64,000 nucleotides of DNA from Oscillospiraceae bacterium (GCA_910575815.1 CAJTFN010000001.1:124001-188000), one strand, 5' to 3'. Positions 41,365 through 51,780 are shown, numbered from the stretch's first letter. Numbers and translations are program-made. The notes: generated by a model not told the origin, from the sequence alone.

Positions 41365-42003
41365 TCACTGCCTTTTTTGCTTTCGGGGCTCAACTCGAAA
41401 GATAGATACCAGCAGCCAGATAGAACAGCCCAAGGCGAAAAACAGGAGGCTGAGGCTGATAAACAGATGGGAAAAGAAGGAGGCCAAGAGGGAATCGAGA
41501 GTTTTATTGCAGCTCAGAAACACATCCTGATCTCCCTTTTGAATCTGATAAATGGTGTGTTTCCCGCCGGTATTGGCATAGAGAAAGGTCACGTCATCTG
41601 ACCCCGCCCATTGGAGGAAGGCCTTTTGGTTAAACCGAACGTTTTCGGGAATGGAAAGGAACCCCTCGTATCCCTGAAAGAACACACGATAGGCTGTCCG
41701 TGTCTGACGCTGGCCGCCCCGGCCGGTGGTAAAGGCCCGTTGGCTGGCCTCAACGGATTCTACCGGGGCCGTGAGTTCCTTTAGCCCGGCGCGCCCGGCG
41801 GGCCATGAGCGGAAAACAGCCGATAGCATGGGGAGGGTCAAGGCCAGAGACAGAGCCGCCAGGGGCAGCAGGATCATGAGCTGATCCCGGGGAGACAGTG
41901 CGGTCTTTTTTCTCCATTTCAAAAAGCGGAGGATACGCCAAAGGAGGAAGCCCGCCGCCAACAGGGAGGCGAAGCCCCAGAGCATAGCCGATAACAAAAA
42001 CAT
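41365..42003 (-). CDS. Membrane protein, DUF3592-like
   Basis: A 212-residue protein with helices near residues 3-25, 42-62 and 180-202. The loop of about 110 residues between helices 2 and 3 contains TAYRVFFQGYEGFLSIPENV, resembling DUF3592 membrane proteins. The function is unknown. Part of the minus-strand membrane-protein cluster following lemA. Confidence 0.55.
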   Translation of the reverse strand: MFLLSAMLWGFASLLAAGFLLWRILRFLKWRKKTALSPRDQLMILLPLAALSLALTLPMLSAVFRSWPAGRAGLKELTAPVESVEASQRAFTTGRGGQRQTRTAYRVFFQGYEGFLSIPENVRFNQKAFLQWAGSDDVTFLYANTGGKHTIYQIQKGDQDVFLSCNKTLDSLLASFFSHLFISLSLLFFALGCSIWLLVSIFRVEPRKQKRQ

Positions 42004-42054
42004 ACGTACTCCAGCCTTTCCCCGCAGCCAGTTTGGTTCATGGCCAGCGGAACC

Positions 42055-42553
42055 TTATTCTTCCTCGCTGCGCTGTTTCCGCTCTGCCTCGAAGGCCCGG
42101 TCAAAGCCCCGGTTATAATCCCAGCCTCCCAGCCCAAGAAATATCGTGGGCCAAATCAGAATCAGGATCATCAGCCAGTCGCTCCACGTTTTGGAGAGCC
42201 GACCAGTGAAGGACAAGACCGACAAAACCGCCAGCAGAATCCAGCCGGCATAGAAAAGCACGCCCCAGAGAGACAGTTTCATCCGATTGGCGGGGGCTGA
42301 CAAGATAATACTTTACATGGATGTACCTGGGCTGCTTTTTCCCCCAATAAAAGGTGGTTTCGCTGGTGAGCAGCCGCCCCAGGCGTTTCCAGGGGATGGG
42401 CAGATAGAACCGGCTGGTGAGCAGGAACGGGAACCAGACGGCGATATGGCGGCCGAAGAACAGCCCCAGGGCCGCCCAGCCTGCGAACAGGTATGAGATG
42501 GCGAAATAGAAAAAATGCTGATTCACAAAGTCGTAGATGGCGTTCATATCCAT
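42055..42553 (-). pseudogene. Membrane protein split by a frameshift
   Basis: From the ATG at 42553 the protein reads MDMNAIYDFVNQHFFYFAIS to TFYWGKKQPRYIHVKYYL. At about 42305 the meaningful frame switches to SAPANRMKLSLWGVLFYAGW and continues with two more helices to RKQRSEEE. Repaired, it would be about 165 residues with four helices. A separate second gene starting at the TTG 42303 is possible but lacks a ribosome-binding site. Confidence 0.6.
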
Positions 42554-42578
42554 TCTCCTTTGTTGGACTGACAGGTGG

Positions 42579-43553
42579 TCAGTCTTCCCTTTTGTGAAAA
42601 GTGGAGGCCTCTAAAATCAGCAGTTCTCCCGCCCGGCGCAGAAGCTCCACGTCCTTCAAAATGGATTGCTTCTGTTCAGGAACCGGTACATGAAAAGACG
42701 CGTCCAGAATGCTGTATAAACGGTCGATGGCTACAAACATGGAAGAGCCGCAAAAGGAGATGGCAATCTGAGCGTCGGCTTGGTCAGCAAATTGGGTGAT
42801 CTGCTCCAGCATCTTGGGTGTCAGGATATAAAAGGCATTGTGTTCATCGGCGGCAAAAACACGGAAGCGCTGGTTAAACGCCTCATTTTCCGTATGAATC
42901 TCATGCTCCGCAGTCCACCCAATCAGAGTAGAGGCAAGCTTCTTTTCAAAAATCTGCAGGTGCCCGGAACTCTTTTTGATTTCATCAAAAGACGCGAAGT
43001 GCATGACTTGGCCGTGGAAAAGGATTTCTTCCCGGCGGTGTTTTCCGCTTCCCCTCATATGGGCAGTTGAGACATCGCAGTACCGGAACCGAAGACCCTG
43101 ATAGCGGCCGGACAGCATGTCCTCACTTTCAAAACGCCATTTGTCTCCGCAGGCTACTACAGCGGCGTTGCGGATTTCGTCGTGAGTCAGGCCGCCCTGC
43201 GGCTGATAGCTCAAATCCTGAAACGCCCCGATTTCCTGGATTGTCGATATGACATACTTGTTTTTGAATAGGGTGTTGAAGCGGTCATACTCCGGCTTGA
43301 CGATAAGCCAATAAAAAAGCGCCCAGGCCAAGACGGCAATTACGATGGGTCCGCCCAACGTCGTCACGAGTTTTTCCGACAGAGGGGCGTCAAGCCACGC
43401 CCCCATTTCCGGGTCTCCCAGGAAGAAGGCCCAAACCGTGAAGCCCAGAACGGCCAGGTAGACGGCCACAGCCAGGATCACGCTGATTGTTAAGCGGAGC
43501 TTGCAGATTTTCCGCAGCCTTTCCAGCTCCTGGTTGCTAATGGTATATTCCAT
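42579..43553 (-). CDS. DUF3137-type membrane protein
   Basis: A 324-residue protein. Two membrane helices lie in the first 100 residues, followed by YVISTIQEIGAFQDLSYQPQ, MLSGRYQGLRFRYCDVSTAH and FRVFAADEHNAFYILTP, the usual pattern of DUF3137 proteins. These commonly sit beside lemA, as here, but their function is unknown. The ATG at 43553 follows AGAGG; a TTG at 43574 overlapping lemA is the alternative. Confidence 0.85.
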   Translation of the reverse strand: MEYTISNQELERLRKICKLRLTISVILAVAVYLAVLGFTVWAFFLGDPEMGAWLDAPLSEKLVTTLGGPIVIAVLAWALFYWLIVKPEYDRFNTLFKNKYVISTIQEIGAFQDLSYQPQGGLTHDEIRNAAVVACGDKWRFESEDMLSGRYQGLRFRYCDVSTAHMRGSGKHRREEILFHGQVMHFASFDEIKKSSGHLQIFEKKLASTLIGWTAEHEIHTENEAFNQRFRVFAADEHNAFYILTPKMLEQITQFADQADAQIAISFCGSSMFVAIDRLYSILDASFHVPVPEQKQSILKDVELLRRAGELLILEASTFHKRED

Positions 43554-43566
43554 GACGCTTGCCTCT

Positions 43567-44358
43567 TCAGTCAAAGTTTACCTGGAAGTCACGCTTGCGC
43601 TCCTCCACCTCATAGAAGGCGGCCTTCTCCATGCGGCAGATCGAGGCCACGATGGACCAGGGAATTGAGGCAAGCGTTTGATTATATATAGACACATTTG
43701 CGTTGTACAGCCGCCGGGCCGCCTGGAGATGCTCCTCCGAGCCATAGATGCTTCTTTGGAAATGGTCCATGGACACCCAGGAGTTGAGAATGGGGTACTG
43801 CTCCGCCAGACCGTTGATTCCGGCGCCTACGCTGGATAGATCCCGGTGGACTCCGGCCAGAGCGCCTACCTTTTGGCTGAGAGCGGCGCCGCGCCGTTCC
43901 TCCGCTTGGGCCAAAGTTTCCTGACGGCCGGCGTCACGGGAGGAGTCCTCTTCCCGCATCCCATTCCGGCGGCGGATACGCCTTTGAATACTGCCCAACT
44001 TGCCCCGGATCTGCTCCATAGCCCGTGTTTGCCGGGCAATTTCCTGGTCGATACTTTTCAGGACCTCCTCAGAAATCTCCTGCTGCTGGGCCATACGCTT
44101 TTCCTCCAGGTCAGCGCCTACTCTGGCGGCGGTCAGGTCTGTCATGATTCGATACTCGTGGGAAAGGTATTTCTTCACCGCCTCAATTTCCTCCGAGAGC
44201 AGATCAAACCGCTTTTCCAGGGCCACGTCAATGTCGGCTCCCGCCTCTTCCACCTTAATGCGCAGCCGATTCAGACGGTTATACAGCACGATATAGGCGA
44301 TTATCAGCAAGATTATCAGTATCGGAATCCCAACCATCAAGTAGCTGTTCATAAACAT
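43567..44358 (-). CDS. lemA: LemA family protein
   Basis: A 263-residue protein with one N-terminal membrane helix (GIPILIILLIIAYIVLYN), then the LemA-type helical bundle (LRIKVEEAGADIDVALEKRF ... PILNSWVSMDHFQRSIYGSE ... RLYNANVSIYNQTLASIPWS). Compared with the usual length of about 190 residues it carries an extra coiled-coil and basic segment (near residues 85-165, with RRIRRRNGMREED). LemA and DUF3137 are a recurrent pair. First gene of the minus-strand cluster. Confidence 0.9.
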   Translation of the reverse strand: MFMNSYLMVGIPILIILLIIAYIVLYNRLNRLRIKVEEAGADIDVALEKRFDLLSEEIEAVKKYLSHEYRIMTDLTAARVGADLEEKRMAQQQEISEEVLKSIDQEIARQTRAMEQIRGKLGSIQRRIRRRNGMREEDSSRDAGRQETLAQAEERRGAALSQKVGALAGVHRDLSSVGAGINGLAEQYPILNSWVSMDHFQRSIYGSEEHLQAARRLYNANVSIYNQTLASIPWSIVASICRMEKAAFYEVEERKRDFQVNFD

Positions 44359-44390
44359 ATGTCCTCCCTTTTCATGGTTGCGCTGTCAGT

Positions 44391-44419
44391 AATATAGCAT
44401 ATTCAGGCATTTATCGCAA
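44391..44419 (-). promoter_or_regulatory. Promoter of the lemA cluster
   Basis: On the minus strand TTGCGA, 17 bases and TATATT, with an extended -10 TGC, about 30 bases before lemA. Confidence 0.65.
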
Positions 44420-44534
44420 GACTGCGAGGGATGATGGACCGCTTCCATGCCCGGAGCGAATGCTCATGTGCGGTAAAGTATCACAAAGAAACTTTGTCGA
44501 ATTGACAGCCACCCCGCTATTCCGAAAACACTCA

Positions 44535-44574
44535 AAAACGCACCGCACAGCCATAGGGCCATGCGGTGCGTTTT
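44535..44574. terminator. Terminator of the ECF sigma operon
   Basis: AAAACGCACCGCA pairs with TGCGGTGCGTTTT, usable in both directions. Confidence 0.8.
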
Positions 44575-44596
44575 ATAGGGCTGTCTCCAGGGTTGC

Positions 44597-45457
44597 TCAC
44601 TCCAGCGGCAGGGCAAGTTGCCACTGTTCCCTATAGTACCCGTCCGGTTCCAAGTCGGAGCCGTCAAAAAGGTTCGGCCTCTCTCTCTGGAGAAGGGGAA
44701 GAATGTCCACGATGTATTCCACGCACCGGGCTGGTTCCCCTTGGAGTTTTACTGCCTCATAAACAGTGTAGTCTTCGGTTTCCAGCACCACATCTCCCAA
44801 GTTGTAGTCAGCATTCATTACCGGGGAGTAGGCAATAGCATAGGTAGTTCCATCTACCACAAAGGTCACATCAAAGATTTTCTCGTAGACCTCCATGCCA
44901 TTGATGTGAATAGCGATGCAGTTAGTATGCCCCTCCACCAGATAAACAGTATGAGTATAATGGGTATTGAAAAGCAAATTCTCGCTTTCCGAGGGGGCAA
45001 AACGCGGATTGTCCAGTTGGCCCTCGCCCACAACACCATAAAAACCGCCCTGATAGGAAATGAAAATCGGAACTGCAAGGCCGCTGGAAATTATCCCTTC
45101 CGAATTTTCCAATCCCAGTTCTTCTGCGGTCAGCCATTTTTCAGCCCGAGTATCCCCAACTTGGACAGTACCAGGTTCAACCGACTGGGACGAGTCTGCG
45201 TTGGAGTGATTATCACCATCGCTGACCGCAGGCCCAGGCACATTAGAGTAAGGAGGCGACACAACTCCACCTGGCCCTTTCAAAATGCCCGGTAATGCTG
45301 CTATAGCTACTGTGACAATCAGGCCAAAACACGCCACCGCGCCCGCCCATTTCAGCCAGTTAGACTTTGCCCCGCCTCTGCGGACAGCGGTTTCGCACCG
45401 CTCCAACAAATCGCCATCCACCGTACCGATGGCCCGGTACAGATTTTCAACATTCAC
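44597..45457 (-). CDS. Probable membrane anti-sigma factor
   Basis: A 286-residue protein. The N-terminal cytoplasmic part (MNVENLYRAIGTVDGDLLER) is short, followed by one membrane helix (WAGAVACFGLIVTVAIAALP) and an exported Ser/Asp-rich linker with a beta-rich domain. It overlaps the sigma gene by four bases, the normal anti-sigma arrangement. The exported domain is not recognised and would be the signal-sensing part. Confidence 0.75.
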   Translation of the reverse strand: MNVENLYRAIGTVDGDLLERCETAVRRGGAKSNWLKWAGAVACFGLIVTVAIAALPGILKGPGGVVSPPYSNVPGPAVSDGDNHSNADSSQSVEPGTVQVGDTRAEKWLTAEELGLENSEGIISSGLAVPIFISYQGGFYGVVGEGQLDNPRFAPSESENLLFNTHYTHTVYLVEGHTNCIAIHINGMEVYEKIFDVTFVVDGTTYAIAYSPVMNADYNLGDVVLETEDYTVYEAVKLQGEPARCVEYIVDILPLLQRERPNLFDGSDLEPDGYYREQWQLALPLE

Positions 45458-46011
45458 AGATAGCCCTCCTTTTCCAGTTCCCGCCGGAGTTTTTTTCGCG
45501 TCCGGCTGAGGATTACCGTCACATTGTTTTTTGTCATTCCATACTCCCGCGCAATCACAGCGGCTGGCTTATTGAAAAAATATCGGCGCAGGAATATGTT
45601 TCCCTCCTGCTCCGGCAGCGTCCGCACGAAACGTTGAATGCACTCCTCCAATTCTTTGGACTCGTATTCCACTGCCGCATCCTTCCCGCCGGAGAGGCAC
45701 TCCACCAGCTCGTCCAAAACCAAGGTGATCTCACCGCCGCCCCGCTTTTCTGTATTTCGTGCGCGAAAACGGTCAAAGGAGAGATTGCGCGTGATTTTCG
45801 CCAGAAACATCCGAAGCACCTTGGGGCGCTGGGGCGGAATCGCGTTCCAGGTGTGAAGCCATGTATCGTTGATGCACTCCTCGGAATCTTCCACGCTGTG
45901 CAGTATATTTTCGGCGATGGAGAAGCAGTAAGCTCCGTACTTGTTGGCGGTTTCGGATATTGCTTCTGCGTTCCTATGCCAGTACAACTCTATGATTTGG
46001 CAGTCCTCCAA
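45454..46011 (-). CDS. ECF-type RNA polymerase sigma factor
   Basis: A 185-residue sigma factor. Region 2 has YGAYCFSIAENILHSVEDSE and ITRNLSFDRFRARN, and region 4 has LRRYFFNKPAAVIAREYGMT followed by VILSRTRKKLRREL. It lacks region 1 and 3 as expected for ECF factors. It is cotranscribed with the membrane protein that probably holds it inactive. A likely self-recognised promoter lies upstream. Confidence 0.92.
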   Translation of the reverse strand: MEDCQIIELYWHRNAEAISETANKYGAYCFSIAENILHSVEDSEECINDTWLHTWNAIPPQRPKVLRMFLAKITRNLSFDRFRARNTEKRGGGEITLVLDELVECLSGGKDAAVEYESKELEECIQRFVRTLPEQEGNIFLRRYFFNKPAAVIAREYGMTKNNVTVILSRTRKKLRRELEKEGYL

Positions 46012-46052
46012 GGTTGCGCCTCCTCTCCGATATTTGAAGGTCCCTTCACCCC

Positions 46053-46087
46053 TATAAGACGTAAAATACCGAAAAATCTTACAAGGG
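46053..46087 (-). promoter_or_regulatory. Candidate ECF autoregulatory promoter
   Basis: On the minus strand TTGTAAGA is followed, about 16 bases on, by CGTCTTAT, about 45 bases before the sigma start. A CGTC-type -10 element is characteristic of several ECF groups. Autoregulation is inference. Confidence 0.5.
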
Positions 46088-46365
46088 CTTTCAAAAATTT
46101 TTTGAAGACTTCATTCTATTGTATCAGCTATGGTAACTGAGAGCAAGTATCGACCCGTGGCCCAAATTTCGCTCCGCTCATTTGTTCCCCTGGTCTGCTA
46201 CTTGTTGGGGAGTGCCTTCCCCAAACCCTGCTGACCGGCGCGGAGCGCCGGTGTTATGGCGCAGCCGCGCCACAAAAATCCGTCAGCCTCGCCCGTTGCG
46301 TTCTCGCCTGACCGGGCGGAAATCGGAGGCCGTTTCCGCAATCGCCGCAGAGCGGCGCACCCGCC

Positions 46366-46400
46366 GGAACAGTACACCCGCTTCGCGTCTGTACTGTTCC
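46366..46400. other. Perfect inverted repeat, candidate oriT structure
   Basis: GGAACAGTACA pairs with TGTACTGTTCC over a 13-base loop. It lies in the 300-base non-coding left end upstream of mobC, where an origin of transfer is expected. Assignment as oriT is inference. Confidence 0.45.
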
Positions 46401-46444
46401 ATCGGGTCAGAAAGGGGTACGACAAAAGTAGACACCAAAACGCA

Positions 46445-46473
46445 TTGACAATGCTTTTCGTTCGGCCTATAAT
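46445..46473 (+). promoter_or_regulatory. Consensus promoter at the element's left end
   Basis: TTGACA, 17 bases and TATAAT: a perfect consensus. The only nearby coding potential before the terminator is an 8-codon frame starting at 46483 (MSDVRSEY). Confidence 0.85.
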
Positions 46474-46519
46474 AGTCTTGACGATGAGCGATGTAAGAAG
46501 TGAATATTGAAAAATCCCT

Positions 46520-46561
46520 TGCACCCAGACGGTCTTGACCGCCTGGGTGCATTGTGTTTTT
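46520..46561 (+). terminator. Terminator/attenuator before mobC
   Basis: A long stem (TGCACCCAG/CTGGGTGCA plus an inner CGGTC/GACCG) followed by a T-rich tract sits only 46 bases after the promoter and 130 bases before mobC. It either gives a tiny RNA or attenuates mobilisation genes. Confidence 0.75.
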
Positions 46562-46634
46562 CCAAAGCCTAATGTTCCCTTCCAGTCGCGTAACAGACCG
46601 CCCATGACAACTGAATATGGAAAACTTGAAAAGT

Positions 46635-46654
46635 GTATAATGGGCGAATTATAC
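46635..46654. promoter_or_regulatory. Palindrome upstream of mobC
   Basis: GTATAAT GGGCGA ATTATAC, a 7-bp-arm palindrome about 35 bases before mobC. Suited to be an operator or MobC-binding site; not proven. Confidence 0.4.
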
Positions 46655-46689
46655 CCAAACGGGAATTTCAAAATAGGAGGTAAAAATTA

Positions 46690-47088
46690 TTGTCCAAACG
46701 CTACAACACGCCCCACCGCACCCGCATCATCAAGACCCGTGTCACCGAGGAAGAACACGCAGACTTCATGGAGCGCTTGACCGCCTACGGTATGAGCCAG
46801 TCCGAGTTTATCCGGCAGGCAATCACCGGCGCGACCGTCAAGCCCATCATCACCGTGTCCCCGGTGAATGACGAGCTGCTTGCCGCTGTCGGTAAGCTGA
46901 CCGGGGAGTACGGCAAAATCGGCGGCAACCTCAATCAAATCGCCCGCTATCTGAACGAGTACGGAACGCCGTACAACACCCTCGCCGCCGAGGTTCGGGC
47001 GGAGCTGTCCGACCTTGCCGCCCTGAAGTTTCGGGTGCTTCGGGAGGTAGGTGAAGCCATTGGCAACACTGAAACATTTAAGCTCTAA
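46690..47088 (+). CDS. mobC: Relaxosome accessory protein MobC
   Basis: A 132-residue protein with a ribbon-helix-helix-like N-terminus (RTRIIKTRVTEEEHADFMER, MSQSEFIRQAITG) and the MobC end pattern YGKIGGNLNQIARYLNEYG. MobC helps the relaxase open oriT. The start is a TTG after AGGAGG. The relaxase gene begins within its last 38 bases in another frame. Confidence 0.92.
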   Translation: MSKRYNTPHRTRIIKTRVTEEEHADFMERLTAYGMSQSEFIRQAITGATVKPIITVSPVNDELLAAVGKLTGEYGKIGGNLNQIARYLNEYGTPYNTLAAEVRAELSDLAALKFRVLREVGEAIGNTETFKL

Positions 47089-48619
47089 AAATGCCGACTA
47101 CGGGGCGGCGGAGCAGTACCTCACCTTCGAGCATGACGAGTTCACCGGCAGGCCCATCCTGGACGAGCAGGGGCGGCTTGTCCCCCGCCAGGACTACCGC
47201 ATTTCTTCTTTGAACTGCGGCGGGGAGGACTTCGCCGTGGCCTGTATGCGGGCCAACCTCCGCTATGGCAAAAATCAGCGGCGGGAGGACGTAAAGAGCC
47301 ATCACTACATCCTGTCCTTTGACCCCAGGGACGGTCCCGACCACGGCCTGACGGTGGACAAGGCCCAGGCATTGGGGGAGCGGTTCTGCGCCGAGCAGTT
47401 CCCCGGACACCAAGCCCTGGTCTGCACCCACCCGGACGGCCACAACCACAGCGGCAACATCCATGTCCACATCGTCATCAACTCCCTGCGGGTGGAGGAA
47501 GTGGGGCGCAAGCCGTACATGGACAGGGCCAGCGACACCCAGGCCGGGGCCAAGCACCGCTGCACCGCCGCTGCCATGCGTCACTTCCGGGCCGAGGTCA
47601 TGGAGCTGTGCCAGGGGGCGGGGCTGTACCAGATAGACCTGCTGGGCGGGAGCAAGAGCCGTGTCACCGACCGGGAGTATTGGGCGCAACGGAAAGGACA
47701 GCTTGCTCTGGACAAGGAGAGCGCCGCCCAGGGTAAGCCGCCTACCAAGTTTGAAACGGACAAGGAGAAGCTGCGCCAGGAGATACGAGCTGTTCTTGCC
47801 GTGGCTGTCAGTTTCGAGGATTTTGCCCAGCGATTGTTGCAGCGGGGCATCACCGTCAAAGAGAGCCGGGGCCGGTTGTCCTACCTCACCCCCGACCGCA
47901 CCAAGCCCATCACCGCCCGGAAGCTGGGGGACGAGTTCGACCGCGCCGCCGTCGGTGCCGCTCTGGAACGCAACGCTGCCCGTCCCAGCCGCGGAGCCAA
48001 GCCCAGCATCCGGGAGCAGCTTCGCCAGCCCCAGGGTGTTCAACGTATGGTGGACATTGAGGCCAAGAAAGCCCAGGGCAAGGGCATCGGCTATCAGCGT
48101 TGGGCCTCCACCTTCAATCTGAAACAGGCGGCGCAGGCCCTCAACCTCTACACCGAGCATGGCTTTTCCTCGCCGGAGGAATTGGACGCCGCTGTGTCCG
48201 CCGCCTTTGCCGCTGTGCATGACAGCTCTGCCAAGCTGAAGCCCATCGAAACGGCCTTGAAAGAGAAAAAAGAGCTGCGGCGGCAAATCATCATCTACCG
48301 GGACACCAAGGCTGTCCGGGATGGCCTTGCCGCACAAAAAACACCCAAGGCCCGCGCCGCTTACCGACAGAAGCATGAGGCCGACCTGCTCCGCTCCGAG
48401 GCCGCTGTTCGTTTCTTCAAGGCCAAGGGCATTACCAAGCTGCCCACCATCAAACGGCTGACGGAGGAGATCGAGGCCCTGCTCTCCGAGAAGAACGCCG
48501 GGTACACCGAGTACCATTACCGCAAGCGGCAGGCGGACGAGCTGCTGACCGTCAAGCGGAACATCGACCAGGTGCTTCACGGCGCACCCAGCCAGCGGAG
48601 GGACGAGCATGACCGATAA
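47051..48619 (+). CDS. MobA/VirD2-type relaxase
   Basis: A 522-residue relaxase. The N-terminal relaxase domain has the nucleophile region SSKNADYGAAEQYL and the metal-binding three-histidine motif HNHSGNIHVHIVIN. A long helical C-terminal part follows. It nicks oriT and pilots the strand; transfer would need conjugation machinery from another element. The start is GTG at 47051, or TTG at 47060, both after GGGAGG. Overlap with mobC and the next gene indicates one operon. Confidence 0.92.
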   Translation: MKPLATLKHLSSKNADYGAAEQYLTFEHDEFTGRPILDEQGRLVPRQDYRISSLNCGGEDFAVACMRANLRYGKNQRREDVKSHHYILSFDPRDGPDHGLTVDKAQALGERFCAEQFPGHQALVCTHPDGHNHSGNIHVHIVINSLRVEEVGRKPYMDRASDTQAGAKHRCTAAAMRHFRAEVMELCQGAGLYQIDLLGGSKSRVTDREYWAQRKGQLALDKESAAQGKPPTKFETDKEKLRQEIRAVLAVAVSFEDFAQRLLQRGITVKESRGRLSYLTPDRTKPITARKLGDEFDRAAVGAALERNAARPSRGAKPSIREQLRQPQGVQRMVDIEAKKAQGKGIGYQRWASTFNLKQAAQALNLYTEHGFSSPEELDAAVSAAFAAVHDSSAKLKPIETALKEKKELRRQIIIYRDTKAVRDGLAAQKTPKARAAYRQKHEADLLRSEAAVRFFKAKGITKLPTIKRLTEEIEALLSEKNAGYTEYHYRKRQADELLTVKRNIDQVLHGAPSQRRDEHDR

Positions 48620-48968
48620 CATCATCCGTCTGGACTACCAGCAATACCGAACCGTCCGGCGGTTGGTGCATGAGTGCTGCAACTACCAGGACGGCAACTG
48701 CCTCCTGCTGGACAATGGGGAGGAATGTGTCTGCCCGCAGAGCATCAGCTATTCGCTGGTCTGCAAGTGGTTCCGGGCGGCGGTGCTGCCCCTGGACGAG
48801 AGCCTGTGCGCCGCCCTGCTCCACCGCCGGGAAAGAAAAAAGTGCGTCCTGTGCGGCGGCTGGTACATCCCAAAATCCAACCGGGCCAAATACTGCCCGG
48901 AGTGCGCCAAGGAAGAAGAACGCCGCAAGACCTGTGAGCGGGTGCGCCGCCACCGGGCCGCTATGTAA
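48609..48968 (+). CDS. Cysteine-rich VLP-type protein
   Basis: A 119-residue protein with many Cys residues (HECCNYQDGNCLLLDNGEEC, CVLCGGWYIP, KYCPECAKEEE), a recurrent constituent of Tn4451-like elements. Zinc binding is likely, function unknown. It overlaps the relaxase end by 11 bases. Confidence 0.85.
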   Translation: MTDNIIRLDYQQYRTVRRLVHECCNYQDGNCLLLDNGEECVCPQSISYSLVCKWFRAAVLPLDESLCAALLHRRERKKCVLCGGWYIPKSNRAKYCPECAKEEERRKTCERVRRHRAAM

Positions 48969-49102
48969 CGGTTTAGGCCCTTGAAAAGCCCGGTATCACG
49001 GGACTTTTGGGCCGTCCTCAACAGGAGGGCCGTATGTTATCATTCCGAGCCTCAAAAACGGCCCTCTGAATGTCCACAACAAAAATTTGAAAGGAGCCGC
49101 CT

Positions 49103-49288
49103 ATGACCGATACCCCCAGCAAGACCAAGACCACCCGCCGCCCGGACTGCGTGACTGAAATCCGCATGGGCAACACCGTCCTCACCGTTTCCGGCTACTT
49201 CAAGCAGGACACCACCGACACCGCCGCTGACAAAATGGCGAAAGTCCTGGAGGCCGAGAGCCGCTGCCAGACCAGTCCCGGCCTGTGA
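49103..49288 (+). CDS. tnpW: Transposon-encoded TnpW-type protein
   Basis: A 61-residue protein. The core VTEIRMGNTVLTVSGYFKQD matches TnpW proteins found just before the large recombinase of Tn4451-like elements. Function unknown. AAAGGAG precedes the ATG. Confidence 0.85.
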   Translation: MTDTPSKTKTTRRPDCVTEIRMGNTVLTVSGYFKQDTTDTAADKMAKVLEAESRCQTSPGL

Positions 49289-49355
49289 CCTCCTGCCGGT
49301 AGTTCCGCGATAAGCCCCAGCTTAAAACTTTTTCTTGTAAGGAAGTAAAAAGCAC

Positions 49356-49384
49356 TATACAACCGCCCCGGCCTGTGCTATACT
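49356..49384 (+). promoter_or_regulatory. Promoter of the recombinase gene
   Basis: TATACA, 17 bases and TATACT with an extended -10 TGC, about 45 bases before the recombinase ATG. Confidence 0.5.
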
Positions 49385-49400
49385 GTTGCCATCGGAATAG

Positions 49401-51047
<1,647 letters not shown>

Positions 51048-51054
51048 GCCAGAC

Positions 51055-51080
51055 CTATCCGGCGAGGCCCCGCCGGATAG
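51055..51080 (+). terminator. Hairpin after the recombinase
   Basis: CTATCCGGCG pairs perfectly with CGCCGGATAG; a T run follows after about ten more bases. It marks the right limit of the element's coding part. Confidence 0.6.
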
Positions 51081-51191
51081 TGACGGCAAAAATTTTTAAC
51101 CTCTCTTTGCTTCTTTATCCGTAGTGAGCTAATGCTCATGGCGTTGAAGCATAGGAATAGAGAATGGCGGCTCCCTCCTACACGAAACAGC

Positions 51192-51219
51192 TTGCAAAAG
51201 CTGAAGAATATAGTATAAT
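51192..51219 (+). promoter_or_regulatory. Promoter of the DUF4132 operon
   Basis: TTGCAA, 16 bases and TATAAT lie about 75 bases before the first gene. Confidence 0.55.
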
Positions 51220-51294
51220 TTGTGACAGGCTAGAGGAGATTTTAACAATACCGAAAAAGTGAGCGGCGCAAAAGAGAAATGAAGGGAGTCCGTC

Positions 51295-51750
51295 GTGAAA
51301 CTGTTAGACGTGATTCGATTGGCGGAAAGGGTAGAAAGACCTAACGGTGAAGAGCTCTACCGTATAGCGGGTTTCAGAGAGCAACTGAAAGCTCTGAATG
51401 AGGGCATCCTTATTGTTGAGGACTGCATTCTCACCCCCTATTACATCCATGATGGGGCGCTGTATGAGCTGTACGAATATGAGCTGAACATCCGCTTGAC
51501 CGATCAGCCGGACTTTCGCCGGTACCTGCTGAAAAAGACGGGTAAAGGAACGGTGGAAGGGGTCCCGGACCAGATTGTGCGTCTGCAAAGAGAATGCTAT
51601 ATCGAAGTTTTAACAGCCGACGGCCTGCTGCCGGTGGGACGGCTCCTGCAATATATAGACTTTCTGTTTGCGGAAGAGACTGTGATTTCCCAGGTACAGC
51701 AGGTGTTTGGCGTTTATCAGCCGGATGGCCTGTGGTTTTCTGTTTATTGA
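51295..51750 (+). CDS. Hypothetical protein, 151 residues
   Basis: Not recognised. A soluble acidic protein starting MKLLDVIRLAERVERPNGEE (GTG start after AAGGGAG), with a Tyr-rich middle (LYELYEYELNIRLTD). It is first in a three-gene operon with 51781 and the DUF4132-type gene, so it may assist that protein. Confidence 0.6.
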   Translation: MKLLDVIRLAERVERPNGEELYRIAGFREQLKALNEGILIVEDCILTPYYIHDGALYELYEYELNIRLTDQPDFRRYLLKKTGKGTVEGVPDQIVRLQRECYIEVLTADGLLPVGRLLQYIDFLFAEETVISQVQQVFGVYQPDGLWFSVY

Positions 51751-51780
51751 TTATCTTTAGAGCAGGTGAGGCAGGTGGGT

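Noticed and set aside
47078-48625. 515-codon minus-strand frame opposite the relaxase
   Set aside because: Shadow frame; relaxase motifs on the + strand are unambiguous.
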